Source of the DNA: IOR16 sp963521065
GTDB taxonomy: Bacteria > Bacillota > Clostridia > Peptostreptococcales > Anaerovoracaceae
Length of the DNA stretch: 64,000 bases
Reading direction: 5' to 3'
Assembly (NCBI GenBank): GCA_963521065.1
Contig: CAUQTI010000007.1
Location: 62,001-126,000 of the forward strand
This document shows, in pieces, positions 25,219 to 32,493 of this stretch. Position 1 is the stretch's first letter. Each line of letters begins with the position of its first letter. The notes beneath the pieces were generated by a model, which was given only the letters and a program-made list of their open reading frames with translations, searched no databases and had not been told where the DNA came from. The translations under genes and the position numbers were made by a program.

Positions 25219-26508
25219 ATGATTCGATTTAATGAAAAAAATGAAATTATTCAGAATGAGCGATATAGAGGGATTTTAGCGGGAGTGCAGGCAAATCAAG
25301 ATATTTCATACTATATGAAAGAACTCTGGGGTCTTGCTGAGGCTGCTAACATTGAAGTAATTGGGGAAATGGTACAGAATTTAGAAAAACCAAATTCCGC
25401 CACTTACATTGGAAAAGGGAAAGTGGAAGAGCTGGCAGAGATGTGTGAGACGATGCAGGCAGATGTCGTTATCTTTAACGATGAGCTTTCCGGCATACAG
25501 CTTCGTAACTTAGAAGAACAGCTGGGACTGCGTGTCGTTGACAGAACCATTTTAATATTAGATATTTTTGCAGACAGAGCGACCTCAAGAGAAGGAAAGC
25601 TTCAAGTGGAGCTCGCACAGCTGCAATATCGCATTCCTCGTTTGACGGGGTTTGGCAAATCTTTGTCTCGCCTTGGCGGAGGAATTGGGACAAGAGGTCC
25701 GGGAGAAAAGAAGCTGGAAACAGACCGCCGTCATATTAACAAACGGATGGATGATATTAAACGTGAGCTTCAGGAAGTAAAAGATACAAGAAATACGCAG
25801 CGCGCGAAGCGAAGCAAATCGGAAATTCCGGTGGTAGCTTTAGTGGGATATACAAATTCGGGAAAGTCCGCTTTGATGAATCATTTGCTTTCGCAAAATG
25901 AGAAAGAGGAGAAATCCGTTTTTGAAGAAAATATGCTTTTTGCAACGCTGGACACCTCACAGCGAAGCATACAGCTGGATTCCAATCAAAGATTCATTTT
26001 GATTGACACCGTGGGATTTGTGAGCAAGCTGCCGCATACCCTGGTGAATGCCTTTAAAGCAACTTTGGAGGAAGTCAATTATGCAGATCTTCTGCTGCAC
26101 ATTGTGGACAGCAGCTACGAAGAAAGTGACTTTCATATTGATGTAACAAATCGTGTTTTAAAAGAAATCGGTGCAGGAGAGAAAGAAAAACTGCTGGTTT
26201 ATAATAAGATTGACTTGGTCGAAGAACGTGCTCAGCTGCCACTTGTAGGTGAGCAAGCTGCCTATATTTCTGCAAAAACAGGAGAAGGGATTGAACAGCT
26301 GGTGCAGCAAATCAAGGAACGTATTTTTTCTGATCAGCGCCTTGTGAAGCTGTTGATTCCTTATGAAAGAGGAGACGTGTCTTCTTATTTGTGCCAAAAG
26401 ACGAAACCAAAAGAAATGGAATATCGGGAAGATGGAACTTATTTTGAAGCAGAATTGTCTTTAGAGGATCAAAATCGTCTTCGTGAGTATTTCATAGAGA
26501 TAGAATAG
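25219..26508 (+). CDS. hflX: GTPase HflX
   Basis: A 429-residue OBG-HflX superfamily GTPase. The N-terminal HflX domain has VIFNDELSGIQLRNLEE; the linker carries RLGGGIGTRGPGEKKLE; the GTPase part has G1 GYTNSGKSALMN, G3 DTVGFV and G4 NKID. It binds the 50S subunit and rescues or splits stalled and heat-damaged ribosomes. Start ATG 25219 follows GGGAGGG; an upstream in-frame TTG at 25207 lacks support. yigZ starts 8 bases after its stop. Confidence 0.94.
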   Translation: MIRFNEKNEIIQNERYRGILAGVQANQDISYYMKELWGLAEAANIEVIGEMVQNLEKPNSATYIGKGKVEELAEMCETMQADVVIFNDELSGIQLRNLEEQLGLRVVDRTILILDIFADRATSREGKLQVELAQLQYRIPRLTGFGKSLSRLGGGIGTRGPGEKKLETDRRHINKRMDDIKRELQEVKDTRNTQRAKRSKSEIPVVALVGYTNSGKSALMNHLLSQNEKEEKSVFEENMLFATLDTSQRSIQLDSNQRFILIDTVGFVSKLPHTLVNAFKATLEEVNYADLLLHIVDSSYEESDFHIDVTNRVLKEIGAGEKEKLLVYNKIDLVEERAQLPLVGEQAAYISAKTGEGIEQLVQQIKERIFSDQRLVKLLIPYERGDVSSYLCQKTKPKEMEYREDGTYFEAELSLEDQNRLREYFIEIE

Positions 26509-26516
26509 GAGTTCTT

Positions 26517-27149
26517 ATGGTTCGCTATAAAACAGTCATGAAAGAAGCTGAAGCAGAACAAGTAGTCGAAAAATCTAGGTTTATTTGTCATGTCAAACCA
26601 GTAAATTCCAGAGAAGAGGCGGAAGCTTTTTTTGTGCAAATTAGGGCAGAGAATCGAGCTGCAGCCCATAATGTTCCTGCATTTGTGATTGGGGAGAAAG
26701 CAGAGCTGCAATGGGCAAGCGACGACGGAGAGCCGCAGGGAACTTCAGGAGCGCCTATTGTTCAGATGCTTGTAAAAGAAGGGATTCACAATGTGGCGGT
26801 GATTGTGACTCGTTATTTTGGAGGGATAAAGCTGGGAACCGGAGGTTTGGTGCGTGCATATACAAGCAGTGTAAAACTCGGCTTGGAGGCCGCAATCTAT
26901 TGTGAGGTAAGAGAGCAGGCAATATTGCGCGTTAAAGTAGCCTATACTTATTATGACAAGCTGCAGAATTTGGCTGTCTCAGAAGGATTTTTTCTGGAAG
27001 ACGCAGAATACACCGATGTGGTCACGGTTAGTCTGGCAATGGAACCGTCGCGTCTTGAAGAGATAAAAATGAATTTGTCGGATTTAACTGGCGGAACCGG
27101 TGAAGTATTGTCTGAAACGTTGAAACTCGTTAAAGTACGCGCGGAATAA
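26517..27149 (+). CDS. YigZ/IMPACT family protein
   Basis: A 210-residue protein with an N-terminal UPF0029/IMPACT domain (DDGEPQGTSGAPI, TRYFGGIKLGTGGLVRAY) and a C-terminal ferredoxin-like DUF1949 domain (from about 137). A role in translation or stress is suggested by homology to eukaryotic IMPACT; function in bacteria is not settled. ATG 26517 follows TAGGAG, and it is probably cotranscribed with hflX. Confidence 0.88.
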   Translation: MVRYKTVMKEAEAEQVVEKSRFICHVKPVNSREEAEAFFVQIRAENRAAAHNVPAFVIGEKAELQWASDDGEPQGTSGAPIVQMLVKEGIHNVAVIVTRYFGGIKLGTGGLVRAYTSSVKLGLEAAIYCEVREQAILRVKVAYTYYDKLQNLAVSEGFFLEDAEYTDVVTVSLAMEPSRLEEIKMNLSDLTGGTGEVLSETLKLVKVRAE

Positions 27150-27225
27150 AACACCAGTTATAGTGTTGAAAACAGAAGGAAAGACTAAATATACGTAAAA
27201 AATACTAAAAAATAGAAATTATGCG

Positions 27226-27254
27226 TTGACAAGCCTGGAAGCTTATGCTAAGAT
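27226..27254 (+). promoter_or_regulatory. promoter of the tRNA array (tRNA-Asn)
   Basis: TTGACA (27226-27231), 17 bases, TAAGAT (27249-27254), about 30 bases before tRNA-Asn. Confidence 0.7.
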
Positions 27255-27283
27255 AAATATCGGCTCACAAAGAAGCAATACTT

Positions 27284-27358
<75 letters not shown>

Positions 27359-27409
27359 ATTTGAAAAAGCTGGTTTGAAAAAAAGCTTTTGAAAAATAAA
27401 AAAAAGTAC

Positions 27410-27438
27410 TTGACTTCGATAAACAAGCTGTGTATAAT
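27410..27438 (+). promoter_or_regulatory. second promoter within the tRNA array
   Basis: TTGACT (27410-27415), 17 bases, TATAAT (27433-27438), about 40 bases before tRNA-Val. Near-consensus; drives the remaining 15 tRNAs. Confidence 0.75.
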
Positions 27439-27477
27439 AAGTAAATGTGTCAGATAGTTAAAAATGAGAATTGCCGG

Positions 27478-27553
27478 GGGCGCTTAGCTCAGCTGGGAGA
27501 GCATCTGCCTTACAAGCAGAGGGTCATAGGTTCGAGCCCTATAGCGCCCACCA
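27478..27553 (+). tRNA. tRNA-Val (anticodon TAC)
   Basis: Acceptor GGGCGCT/AGCGCCC, anticodon loop CTTACAA, encoded CCA. First gene after the second promoter. Confidence 0.95.
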
Positions 27554-27557
27554 TGTT

Positions 27558-27634
27558 GGCCTGGTAGTTCAGTTGGTTAGAATGCCAGCCTGTCACGCTG
27601 GAGGTCGTCGGTTCGAGCCCGATCCAGGTCGCCA
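27558..27634 (+). tRNA. tRNA-Asp (anticodon GTC)
   Basis: Acceptor GGCCTGG/CCAGGTC (one G-U pair), anticodon loop CTGTCAC, encoded CCA. Confidence 0.95.
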
Positions 27635-27651
27635 TTTTTAACTTCACGCAT

Positions 27652-27726
27652 GCTGGCGTGGCTCAACGGTAGAGCAGCTGATTTGTAATCAGCAGGTTGG
27701 GAGTTCGATTCTCTTCGCCAGCTCCA
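27652..27726 (+). tRNA. tRNA-Thr (anticodon TGT)
   Basis: Acceptor GCTGGCG/CGCCAGC, anticodon loop TTTGTAA, encoded CCA. Confidence 0.95.
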
Positions 27727-27741
27727 TAATTTCATACACTT

Positions 27742-27826
27742 GGAGGGATTCCCGAGGGGCCAAAGGGGGCGGACTGTAAATCCGTTAGCTGAGCTTTCGA
27801 TGGTTCGAATCCATCTCCCTCCACCA
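27742..27826 (+). tRNA. tRNA-Tyr (anticodon GTA)
   Basis: Class II tRNA with long variable arm; acceptor GGAGGGA/TCCCTCC, anticodon loop CTGTAAA, encoded CCA. Confidence 0.95.
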
Positions 27827-27831
27827 ATTTT

Positions 27832-27906
27832 GCGGAAGTGGCTCAGGGGTAGAGCATCGCCTTGCCAAGGCGAGGGTCGCGAGTTCGAATCTCGTCTTCC
27901 GCTCCA
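27832..27906 (+). tRNA. tRNA-Gly (anticodon GCC)
   Basis: Acceptor GCGGAAG/CTTCCGC, anticodon loop TTGCCAA, encoded CCA. Confidence 0.95.
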
Positions 27907-27911
27907 ATTCT

Positions 27912-27985
27912 GCGGATGTAGTTCAATGGTAGAACTTCAGCCTTCCAAGCTGATAGTGTGAGTTCGATTCTCATCATCCGCTCCA
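27912..27985 (+). tRNA. tRNA-Gly (anticodon TCC)
   Basis: Acceptor GCGGATG/CATCCGC, anticodon loop CTTCCAA, encoded CCA. Only 5 bases after the GCC isoacceptor and similar in sequence, so probably an old tandem duplication. Confidence 0.95.
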
Positions 27986-28029
27986 ATTTCATACAAAATA
28001 CGTAATATACGCGTAAGAGTTTCTTACGT

Positions 28030-28106
28030 GGGCTCATAGCTCAGCTGGATAGAGCAACGGCCTTCTAAGCCGTGTGTCTGGGGTTCGAATCCCTATGGGC
28101 TCACCA
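28030..28106 (+). tRNA. tRNA-Arg (anticodon TCT)
   Basis: Acceptor GGGCTCA/TGGGCTC (G-U pairs), anticodon loop CTTCTAA, encoded CCA. Confidence 0.95.
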
Positions 28107-28122
28107 ATTTTTTTCTCGAGAA

Positions 28123-28198
28123 TGGGGTATAGCCAAGCCGGTAAGGCAACGGACTTTGACTCCGTCATTCGTAGGTTCGAGTCCTGCTACCCCAGCCA
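28123..28198 (+). tRNA. tRNA-Gln (anticodon TTG)
   Basis: Acceptor TGGGGTA/TACCCCA starting with U as usual for Gln, anticodon loop CTTTGAC, encoded CCA. Confidence 0.95.
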
Positions 28199-28201
28199 TA
28201 T

Positions 28202-28277
28202 GACCCATTAGCTCAGTTGGCAGAGCACTTGACTTTTAATCAAGGTGTCCCGCGTTCGAGTCGCGGATGGGTCACCA
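28202..28277 (+). tRNA. tRNA-Lys (anticodon TTT)
   Basis: Acceptor GACCCAT/ATGGGTC, anticodon loop CTTTTAA, encoded CCA. Confidence 0.95.
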
Positions 28278-28308
28278 ATTTAAAAAAAGAGGACGCAGAA
28301 CTCAAATT

Positions 28309-28400
<92 letters not shown>

Positions 28401-28426
28401 AAACTTGTTTGATTTTAATGAATGAT

Positions 28427-28518
28427 GGAGAAGTACTCAAGTAGGCTCAAGAGGACGGTTTGCTAAACCGTTAGACCGGGTAACTGGTGCATGGGTTCGA
28501 ATCCCATCTTCTCCGCCA
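28427..28518 (+). tRNA. tRNA-Ser (anticodon GCT)
   Basis: Class II; acceptor GGAGAAG/CTTCTCC, anticodon loop TTGCTAA, long variable arm, encoded CCA. Confidence 0.95.
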
Positions 28519-28538
28519 CATTTTATGTGTAGGATTAT

Positions 28539-28614
28539 AGGGGCATAGCTCAGTTGGTAGAGCAGTGGTCTCCAAAACCACGTGCCGTGGGTTCAAGTCC
28601 TACTGCCCCTGCCA
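28539..28614 (+). tRNA. tRNA-Trp (anticodon CCA)
   Basis: Acceptor AGGGGCA/TGCCCCT with G discriminator, anticodon loop CTCCAAA, encoded CCA end. Confidence 0.95.
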
Positions 28615-28631
28615 AATTTCATATAATATAT

Positions 28632-28708
28632 CGGGGTGTAGCGCAGCTTGGTAGCGCAACTGGTTTGGGACCAGTGGGCCGCGGGTTCAAATCCTGCCAC
28701 CCCGACCA
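28632..28708 (+). tRNA. tRNA-Pro (anticodon TGG)
   Basis: Acceptor CGGGGTG/CACCCCG, anticodon loop TTTGGGA, encoded CCA. Confidence 0.95.
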
Positions 28709-28720
28709 TAAAAAAAATAA

Positions 28721-28797
28721 GGGCCATTAGCTCAGTTGGTCAGAGCATCCGGCTCATAACCGGCAGGTCCGGGGTTCAAGTCCCTGATGGCCCACCA
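28721..28797 (+). tRNA. tRNA with anticodon CAT (elongator Met, or Ile2 if lysidine-modified)
   Basis: Acceptor GGGCCAT/ATGGCCC is fully paired, so it is not the initiator, which has an unpaired first base and three G-C pairs in the anticodon stem. Loop CTCATAA does not by itself separate Met from Ile2; elongator Met is slightly favoured. Encoded CCA. Confidence 0.9.
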
Positions 28798-28816
28798 TTT
28801 CATTGTTAAAACGTAT

Positions 28817-28892
28817 GCCCAGATAGCTCAGTAGGTAGAGCAGGGGACTGAAAATCCCCGTGTCCTTGGTTCGATTCCGAGTCTGGGCACCA
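28817..28892 (+). tRNA. tRNA-Phe (anticodon GAA)
   Basis: Acceptor GCCCAGA/TCTGGGC, anticodon loop CTGAAAA, encoded CCA. Last gene of the array. Confidence 0.95.
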
Positions 28893-28906
28893 TTAATCTT
28901 TTAAAA

Positions 28907-28948
28907 GTAGTCACTTGCCGACATTGCGTCCGAGGGGCTATTTTTTTT
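28907..28948 (+). terminator. terminator of the tRNA array
   Basis: AGTCACTTGCCGAC can pair imperfectly with GTCCGAGGGGCT, followed by ATTTTTTTT, 15 bases after tRNA-Phe and before tdk. Confidence 0.65.
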
Positions 28949-28969
28949 CATAAGAAAGAGAGAGTGAAG

Positions 28970-29551
28970 ATGGCGCAGCTTTATTATCGTTACAGTACGA
29001 TGAATGCAGGGAAATCCATAGAATTGATTAAGGTAGCATATAATTACGAAGAACGGGGGAAGCACGTTCTTGTATTGACTTCTGGCGTTGATGATCGTTT
29101 TGAAGTCGGTACAGTTGCTTCACGCATCGGAATTACGAGAGATGCTGTGATTGTAAATGATGATACAAATATTTTAAAGCTGTTCATGGAAGCCGATGGA
29201 CAATATAAGATTGATTGTGTCTTAGTCGATGAGTGCCAGTTTTTGAAAAAACATCATGTACAGGAATTGGTTGAAATTGTGGATAGTTTTGATACGCCGG
29301 TTTTGGCCTATGGGCTTAAAAATGACTTTAAAAATGAGCTTTTTGAAGGCTCGTACTATATGCTTGTTTATGCGGATAAAATAGAGGAAATAAAGACCAT
29401 CTGCTGGTGCGGGAGAAAAGCAACCATGGTAGCGCGTGTGGTCGATGGAAAATTTGTAAAGACAGGCGATCAGATTGTAATCGGGGGCAATGATATGTAC
29501 GTCTCTTTGTGCAGGAAACACTATAATGATGGACGACTCAGAGAAGACTGA
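28970..29551 (+). CDS. tdk: thymidine kinase
   Basis: A 193-residue type II thymidine kinase (thymidine + ATP to dTMP). P-loop STMNAGKS at residues 9-16, the DECQFL motif (Mg/catalysis), the YGLKNDFKNELFEG lid region and two zinc-binding pairs (CWCGRKA and CRKH). The N-terminus MAQLYYRYSTMNAGKS follows the E. coli/Streptococcus-type subfamily rather than the B. subtilis type (GSMFSGKS). I chose ATG 28970; an in-frame GTG at 28964 is possible. Flanked by terminators on both sides; transcription may enter from the tRNA operon. Confidence 0.93.
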   Translation: MAQLYYRYSTMNAGKSIELIKVAYNYEERGKHVLVLTSGVDDRFEVGTVASRIGITRDAVIVNDDTNILKLFMEADGQYKIDCVLVDECQFLKKHHVQELVEIVDSFDTPVLAYGLKNDFKNELFEGSYYMLVYADKIEEIKTICWCGRKATMVARVVDGKFVKTGDQIVIGGNDMYVSLCRKHYNDGRLRED

Positions 29552-29553
29552 GA

Positions 29554-29597
29554 ACAAAATGCTGTTTACCATTTGGTAGAGAGCATTTTGTTTTTTC
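29554..29597 (+). terminator. terminator of tdk
   Basis: ACAAAATGCT (29554-29563) and AGCATTTTGT (29582-29591) pair perfectly, followed by TTTTT; begins two bases after the tdk stop. Confidence 0.85.
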
Positions 29598-29678
29598 ACA
29601 GTGCAGCCACTTCGGCTTCGATAGTTCGATAGTATGTAAGAGAGCTTTTTAAGGAAGGGGCTAATCGGGAAAAAATGG

Positions 29679-30596
29679 TTAATCATTTTTATTTTCCTCT
29701 TTAAAGTATTTTCCCTGAAACGAGTTTCGGCGTTTAAATTCTTTTTGGACACCATTTAATACGGCATGTTTATTTGAGCTCCAAGTAGGGGCGATTAGTT
29801 CTTTCAAAGGCGCGTCCCCCGTGATTCGATGGATTGTGATTTCTTGAGGCAGCCGTTCTAAGCTATCTGTGATGAATTGGATATATTCTTCTTGTTCAAA
29901 GATGTTAAGTCTGTCGGGATAGAAGTCGGTAAGCCGAGTGTTTTTTATAACATGAAGAAGGTGCAGCTTTAGCCCGAAAGGACGCATTTGCGCGATGTAA
30001 TTCACAGAGGCGCTCATATCTTCTTTCGTTTCTCCGGGAAGGCCCAGGATTAGATGCACAATAGCCTTAATCTTTCGTTTTTTCAGTTCTCGCATTGCAG
30101 CTTCAAAGTCCTTGAGTGAGTAGCCGCAGTTCAGTTCGTCTCTGGTGGAATCGTGAATGGTTTGGAGTCCAAGCTCAACCCAGAGATAGGTCTTTTGATT
30201 CAATTCCTCCAACAGATCCAAAACCTCTTCCGGAAGGCAATCCGGTCTGGTTGCAATGGAAAGACCGATGATATTTGGATAGGAAAGCGCCTCTTCATAA
30301 AGCGTACGCAGCTCGTTTACGGGCGCATATGTATTTGTATGGCTTTGAAAATATGCGATATATTTTCCTGTGGGCCATTTTGAGGATAGAAGCTGAATTT
30401 GCTCCGGAATGGTGCTGGCATAATGCCCAGAGCCATCCTCTGCGCAGAAAAAACAACCGCCAAAGCCTTTTGAACCATCGCGGTTTGGGCAGGTGAAGCC
30501 GGCATCCAAGCTTAATTTTATGATACGACAGCCAAATTGTTTTTTTAAATGCACAGCAATGGTATTAAAATGATTGCTTCCAAATATATTTTCCAA
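29679..30596 (-). CDS. TIGR01212-type (YtqA-like) radical SAM protein
   Basis: About 305 residues. The radical-SAM cluster motif is the unusual spacing C-x11-C-x2-C (CPNRDGSKGFGGCFFC), which marks this YhcC/YtqA family within the Elp3-like radical SAM group. Later motifs are IATRPDCLPEE, VELGLQT and VHLILGLPGE. The reaction is unknown. Start: TTG at 30594-30596 lies 8 bases after GAGG; a GTG at 30603-30605 in the same frame overlaps the ribosome binding site. It is divergent from queH. Confidence 0.85.
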   Translation of the reverse strand: MENIFGSNHFNTIAVHLKKQFGCRIIKLSLDAGFTCPNRDGSKGFGGCFFCAEDGSGHYASTIPEQIQLLSSKWPTGKYIAYFQSHTNTYAPVNELRTLYEEALSYPNIIGLSIATRPDCLPEEVLDLLEELNQKTYLWVELGLQTIHDSTRDELNCGYSLKDFEAAMRELKKRKIKAIVHLILGLPGETKEDMSASVNYIAQMRPFGLKLHLLHVIKNTRLTDFYPDRLNIFEQEEYIQFITDSLERLPQEITIHRITGDAPLKELIAPTWSSNKHAVLNGVQKEFKRRNSFQGKYFKEENKND

Positions 30597-30638
30597 ATAA
30601 CACACCTCGATTGAATAGATAGTTTTTCACTACAAAAT

Positions 30639-30667
30639 TTGCGTGAAGTAGGACTTCATGGTATAAT
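30639..30667 (+). promoter_or_regulatory. promoter of queH with a palindrome in its spacer
   Basis: TTGCGT (30639-30644), 17 bases, TATAAT (30662-30667). The spacer contains the exact inverted repeat TGAAGT-AGG-ACTTCA (30644-30658), a good place for a repressor operator. Confidence 0.6.
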
Positions 30668-30684
30668 AAATACACTTTTATGTA

Positions 30685-30817
30685 ACAAAATTAAAGAATT
30701 TTGTGCCGGATGTATTTATTGCATCATCGTAAAGCAAACCGTAAATGGTTTGTACAGATTATATAGCAGTGTATCGTAACAATGCTATATAAATAGTGTA
30801 TCTCAATCCTTTGAGAT
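30685..30817 (+). other. hairpin-rich 5' leader of queH
   Basis: Between the promoter and queH lie four perfect hairpins: 8 bp (30685-30704, ACAAAATT/AATTTTGT), 6 bp (30735-30752, CAAACC/GGTTTG), 10 bp (30759-30792, TTATATAGCA/TGCTATATAA) and 7 bp (30800-30817, ATCTCAA/TTGAGAT). None is followed by a T-run, so they are not ordinary terminators, and I do not recognise a known riboswitch, including preQ1 types. About 180 bases of leader in all. Confidence 0.5.
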
Positions 30818-30855
30818 TTGGAAGTGTGTCAGCGAAAAAAGAAGAGAGAATCCAT

Positions 30856-31419
30856 ATGGAAAAAGAAAAATTATTACTGCACAGCTGCTGCGGGCCTTGC
30901 AGCACTGCGGTAATTGAACAGTTAATGGACGAATACGAGGTGACTATTTTTTTCTATAACCCCAATATAACCGATAGAGAGGAATATGAGAAACGAAAAC
31001 AGACACAGCTGTTTTTTTTGCAACAGTATAACGAACAAAAACCGGGCCGCGAACAAGTACATTTTATAGAGGGAGATTACGAACCAAATCTTTTTTATCA
31101 AACCGTAGAGGGATTTGAAAGTGAGCCGGAGGGAGGGGAGCGTTGCACCCACTGCTTCCGCCTTCGTTTAGAAAAAAGTGCGCAGATAGCAAGGATGCAG
31201 AGCTTTCATTTGTTTACTACAACGTTGTCGGTAAGCCCTCACAAAAACTATAGATTGATTTGTCAGCTGGCAGAGGAGCTGGAAAAAAAATACGGAGTCC
31301 TATTCCTGGCCAAGGATTTCAAGAAAAAAGCAGGATTTCAGAGATCTGTTGCACTTTCGAAAGAATATGCTCTTTACCGTCAAAATTACTGTGGCTGTGA
31401 ATTTTCCAAATGGGAATAG
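30856..31419 (+). CDS. queH: epoxyqueuosine reductase QueH
   Basis: A 187-residue DUF208/QueH protein, the non-orthologous replacement for QueG in the last step of queuosine synthesis in tRNA. Conserved Cys groups: HSCCGPCST at residues 9-17, ERCTHCFRLR in the middle and NYCGCEFS near the C-terminus, which hold an Fe-S cluster and a second metal. I chose ATG 30856, where similarity begins; an open frame to 30796 runs through the leader hairpins. The ribosome binding site (GAAGAGAG) is modest. No other queuosine genes are in the window. Confidence 0.92.
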   Translation: MEKEKLLLHSCCGPCSTAVIEQLMDEYEVTIFFYNPNITDREEYEKRKQTQLFFLQQYNEQKPGREQVHFIEGDYEPNLFYQTVEGFESEPEGGERCTHCFRLRLEKSAQIARMQSFHLFTTTLSVSPHKNYRLICQLAEELEKKYGVLFLAKDFKKKAGFQRSVALSKEYALYRQNYCGCEFSKWE

Positions 31420-31461
31420 GATAGCTGCATCATAAGAAGTGAGAGAAAAAAGGAGTAAAAT

Positions 31462-32475
31462 ATGAGTGGAAAATTAATGATACCAAAGCAGTATGAACCA
31501 ATCATCGGATTGATGGACAGCCAGATTGCAATCAAGAAAATAAAAGATTTTTTTCAGCAGGAATTAGCATGCGGTTTAAATTTGCAGCGTGTGACAGCAC
31601 CGCTTTTCGTCGTTCCGGAAAGCGGATTGAATGACAATTTAAATGGCGTGGAGCGTACGGTTTCTTTTACTTTAAAGGATATGCAGGAAAAGAATGTAGA
31701 GATTGTGCAGTCCCTGGCGAAATGGAAGCGCATGGCATTGGGAAAATACGGGGTAGAGCCGGGCGGCGGAATCTATACAGACATGAATGCAATTCGCAGA
31801 GATGAAGAGTTCGATAATCTTCATTCCGTATATGTAGACCAGTGGGACTGGGAAAAATCTATTCGAAAGGAAGACCGCACCGAAGAGTATTTAAAGGAAA
31901 CAGTGACGTCGATTTACAATGCACTAAAAAACCTTAATGACTATGTAAATCGCGAATACTCCATGATTCGCACAGCGCTCCCGAATGAGATCTTTTTTAT
32001 CACAACGCAGGAGCTGGAAGATAGGTATCCGGATAAGACACCGAAGGAACGTGAAAATGCGATTGCGGAAGAGAAAAGAGCTGTTTTCATTATGAAAATC
32101 GGCGGGGCATTGAAGTCAGGTGAAAAACATGATGGAAGAGCACCGGATTACGACGACTGGGAATTAAACGGGGATATTATTCTTTGGAATGATATTTTAG
32201 GCATTGCCTTTGAGATTTCTTCGATGGGTATTCGTGTAGATGAAGCAGCGATGGAAAAACAATTGGAATTAGCAAATGCTTTGGACCGGAAGACGTTAGA
32301 ATTTCACAAAGCGATTTTAGAGAAGCAATTACCTTACAGCATCGGCGGTGGAATCGGACAATCACGTCTTTGCATGTATTTTCTGAGAAGAGCTCATATC
32401 GGAGAGGTGCAGGTATCCGTATGGCCAAAGGAAATGGTTGAGGAGTGTAAAGACAATAATATTTTCCTGCTGTAG
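31462..32475 (+). CDS. asnA: aspartate-ammonia ligase (asparagine synthetase A)
   Basis: A 337-residue AsnA, class II aaRS-like fold, making asparagine from aspartate, ammonia and ATP. Family features: TAPLFVVPESGLNDNLNG near the N-terminus, KWKRMALGKYG, YTDMNAIRRDE and the C-terminal GGGIGQSRLCMYFLR. Start ATG 31462 follows AAAGGAG. It lies 42 bases after queH and 18 before priA and may be read with either. Use of ammonia rather than glutamine fits an amino-acid-fermenting or ammonia-rich habitat (inference). Confidence 0.95.
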   Translation: MSGKLMIPKQYEPIIGLMDSQIAIKKIKDFFQQELACGLNLQRVTAPLFVVPESGLNDNLNGVERTVSFTLKDMQEKNVEIVQSLAKWKRMALGKYGVEPGGGIYTDMNAIRRDEEFDNLHSVYVDQWDWEKSIRKEDRTEEYLKETVTSIYNALKNLNDYVNREYSMIRTALPNEIFFITTQELEDRYPDKTPKERENAIAEEKRAVFIMKIGGALKSGEKHDGRAPDYDDWELNGDIILWNDILGIAFEISSMGIRVDEAAMEKQLELANALDRKTLEFHKAILEKQLPYSIGGGIGQSRLCMYFLRRAHIGEVQVSVWPKEMVEECKDNNIFLL

Positions 32476-32493
32476 GAGAGGAAAAAAGCTTTC

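Noticed and set aside
28970..29551. Recent horizontal transfer of thymidine kinase because it resembles the E. coli type
   Set aside because: The same subfamily is found in streptococci and other Firmicutes, and base composition matches the neighbours.
30796..30855. Upstream start for QueH at 30796
   Set aside because: The extra 20 residues run through a leader hairpin and lack similarity; the CCGPC motif spacing fits ATG 30856.
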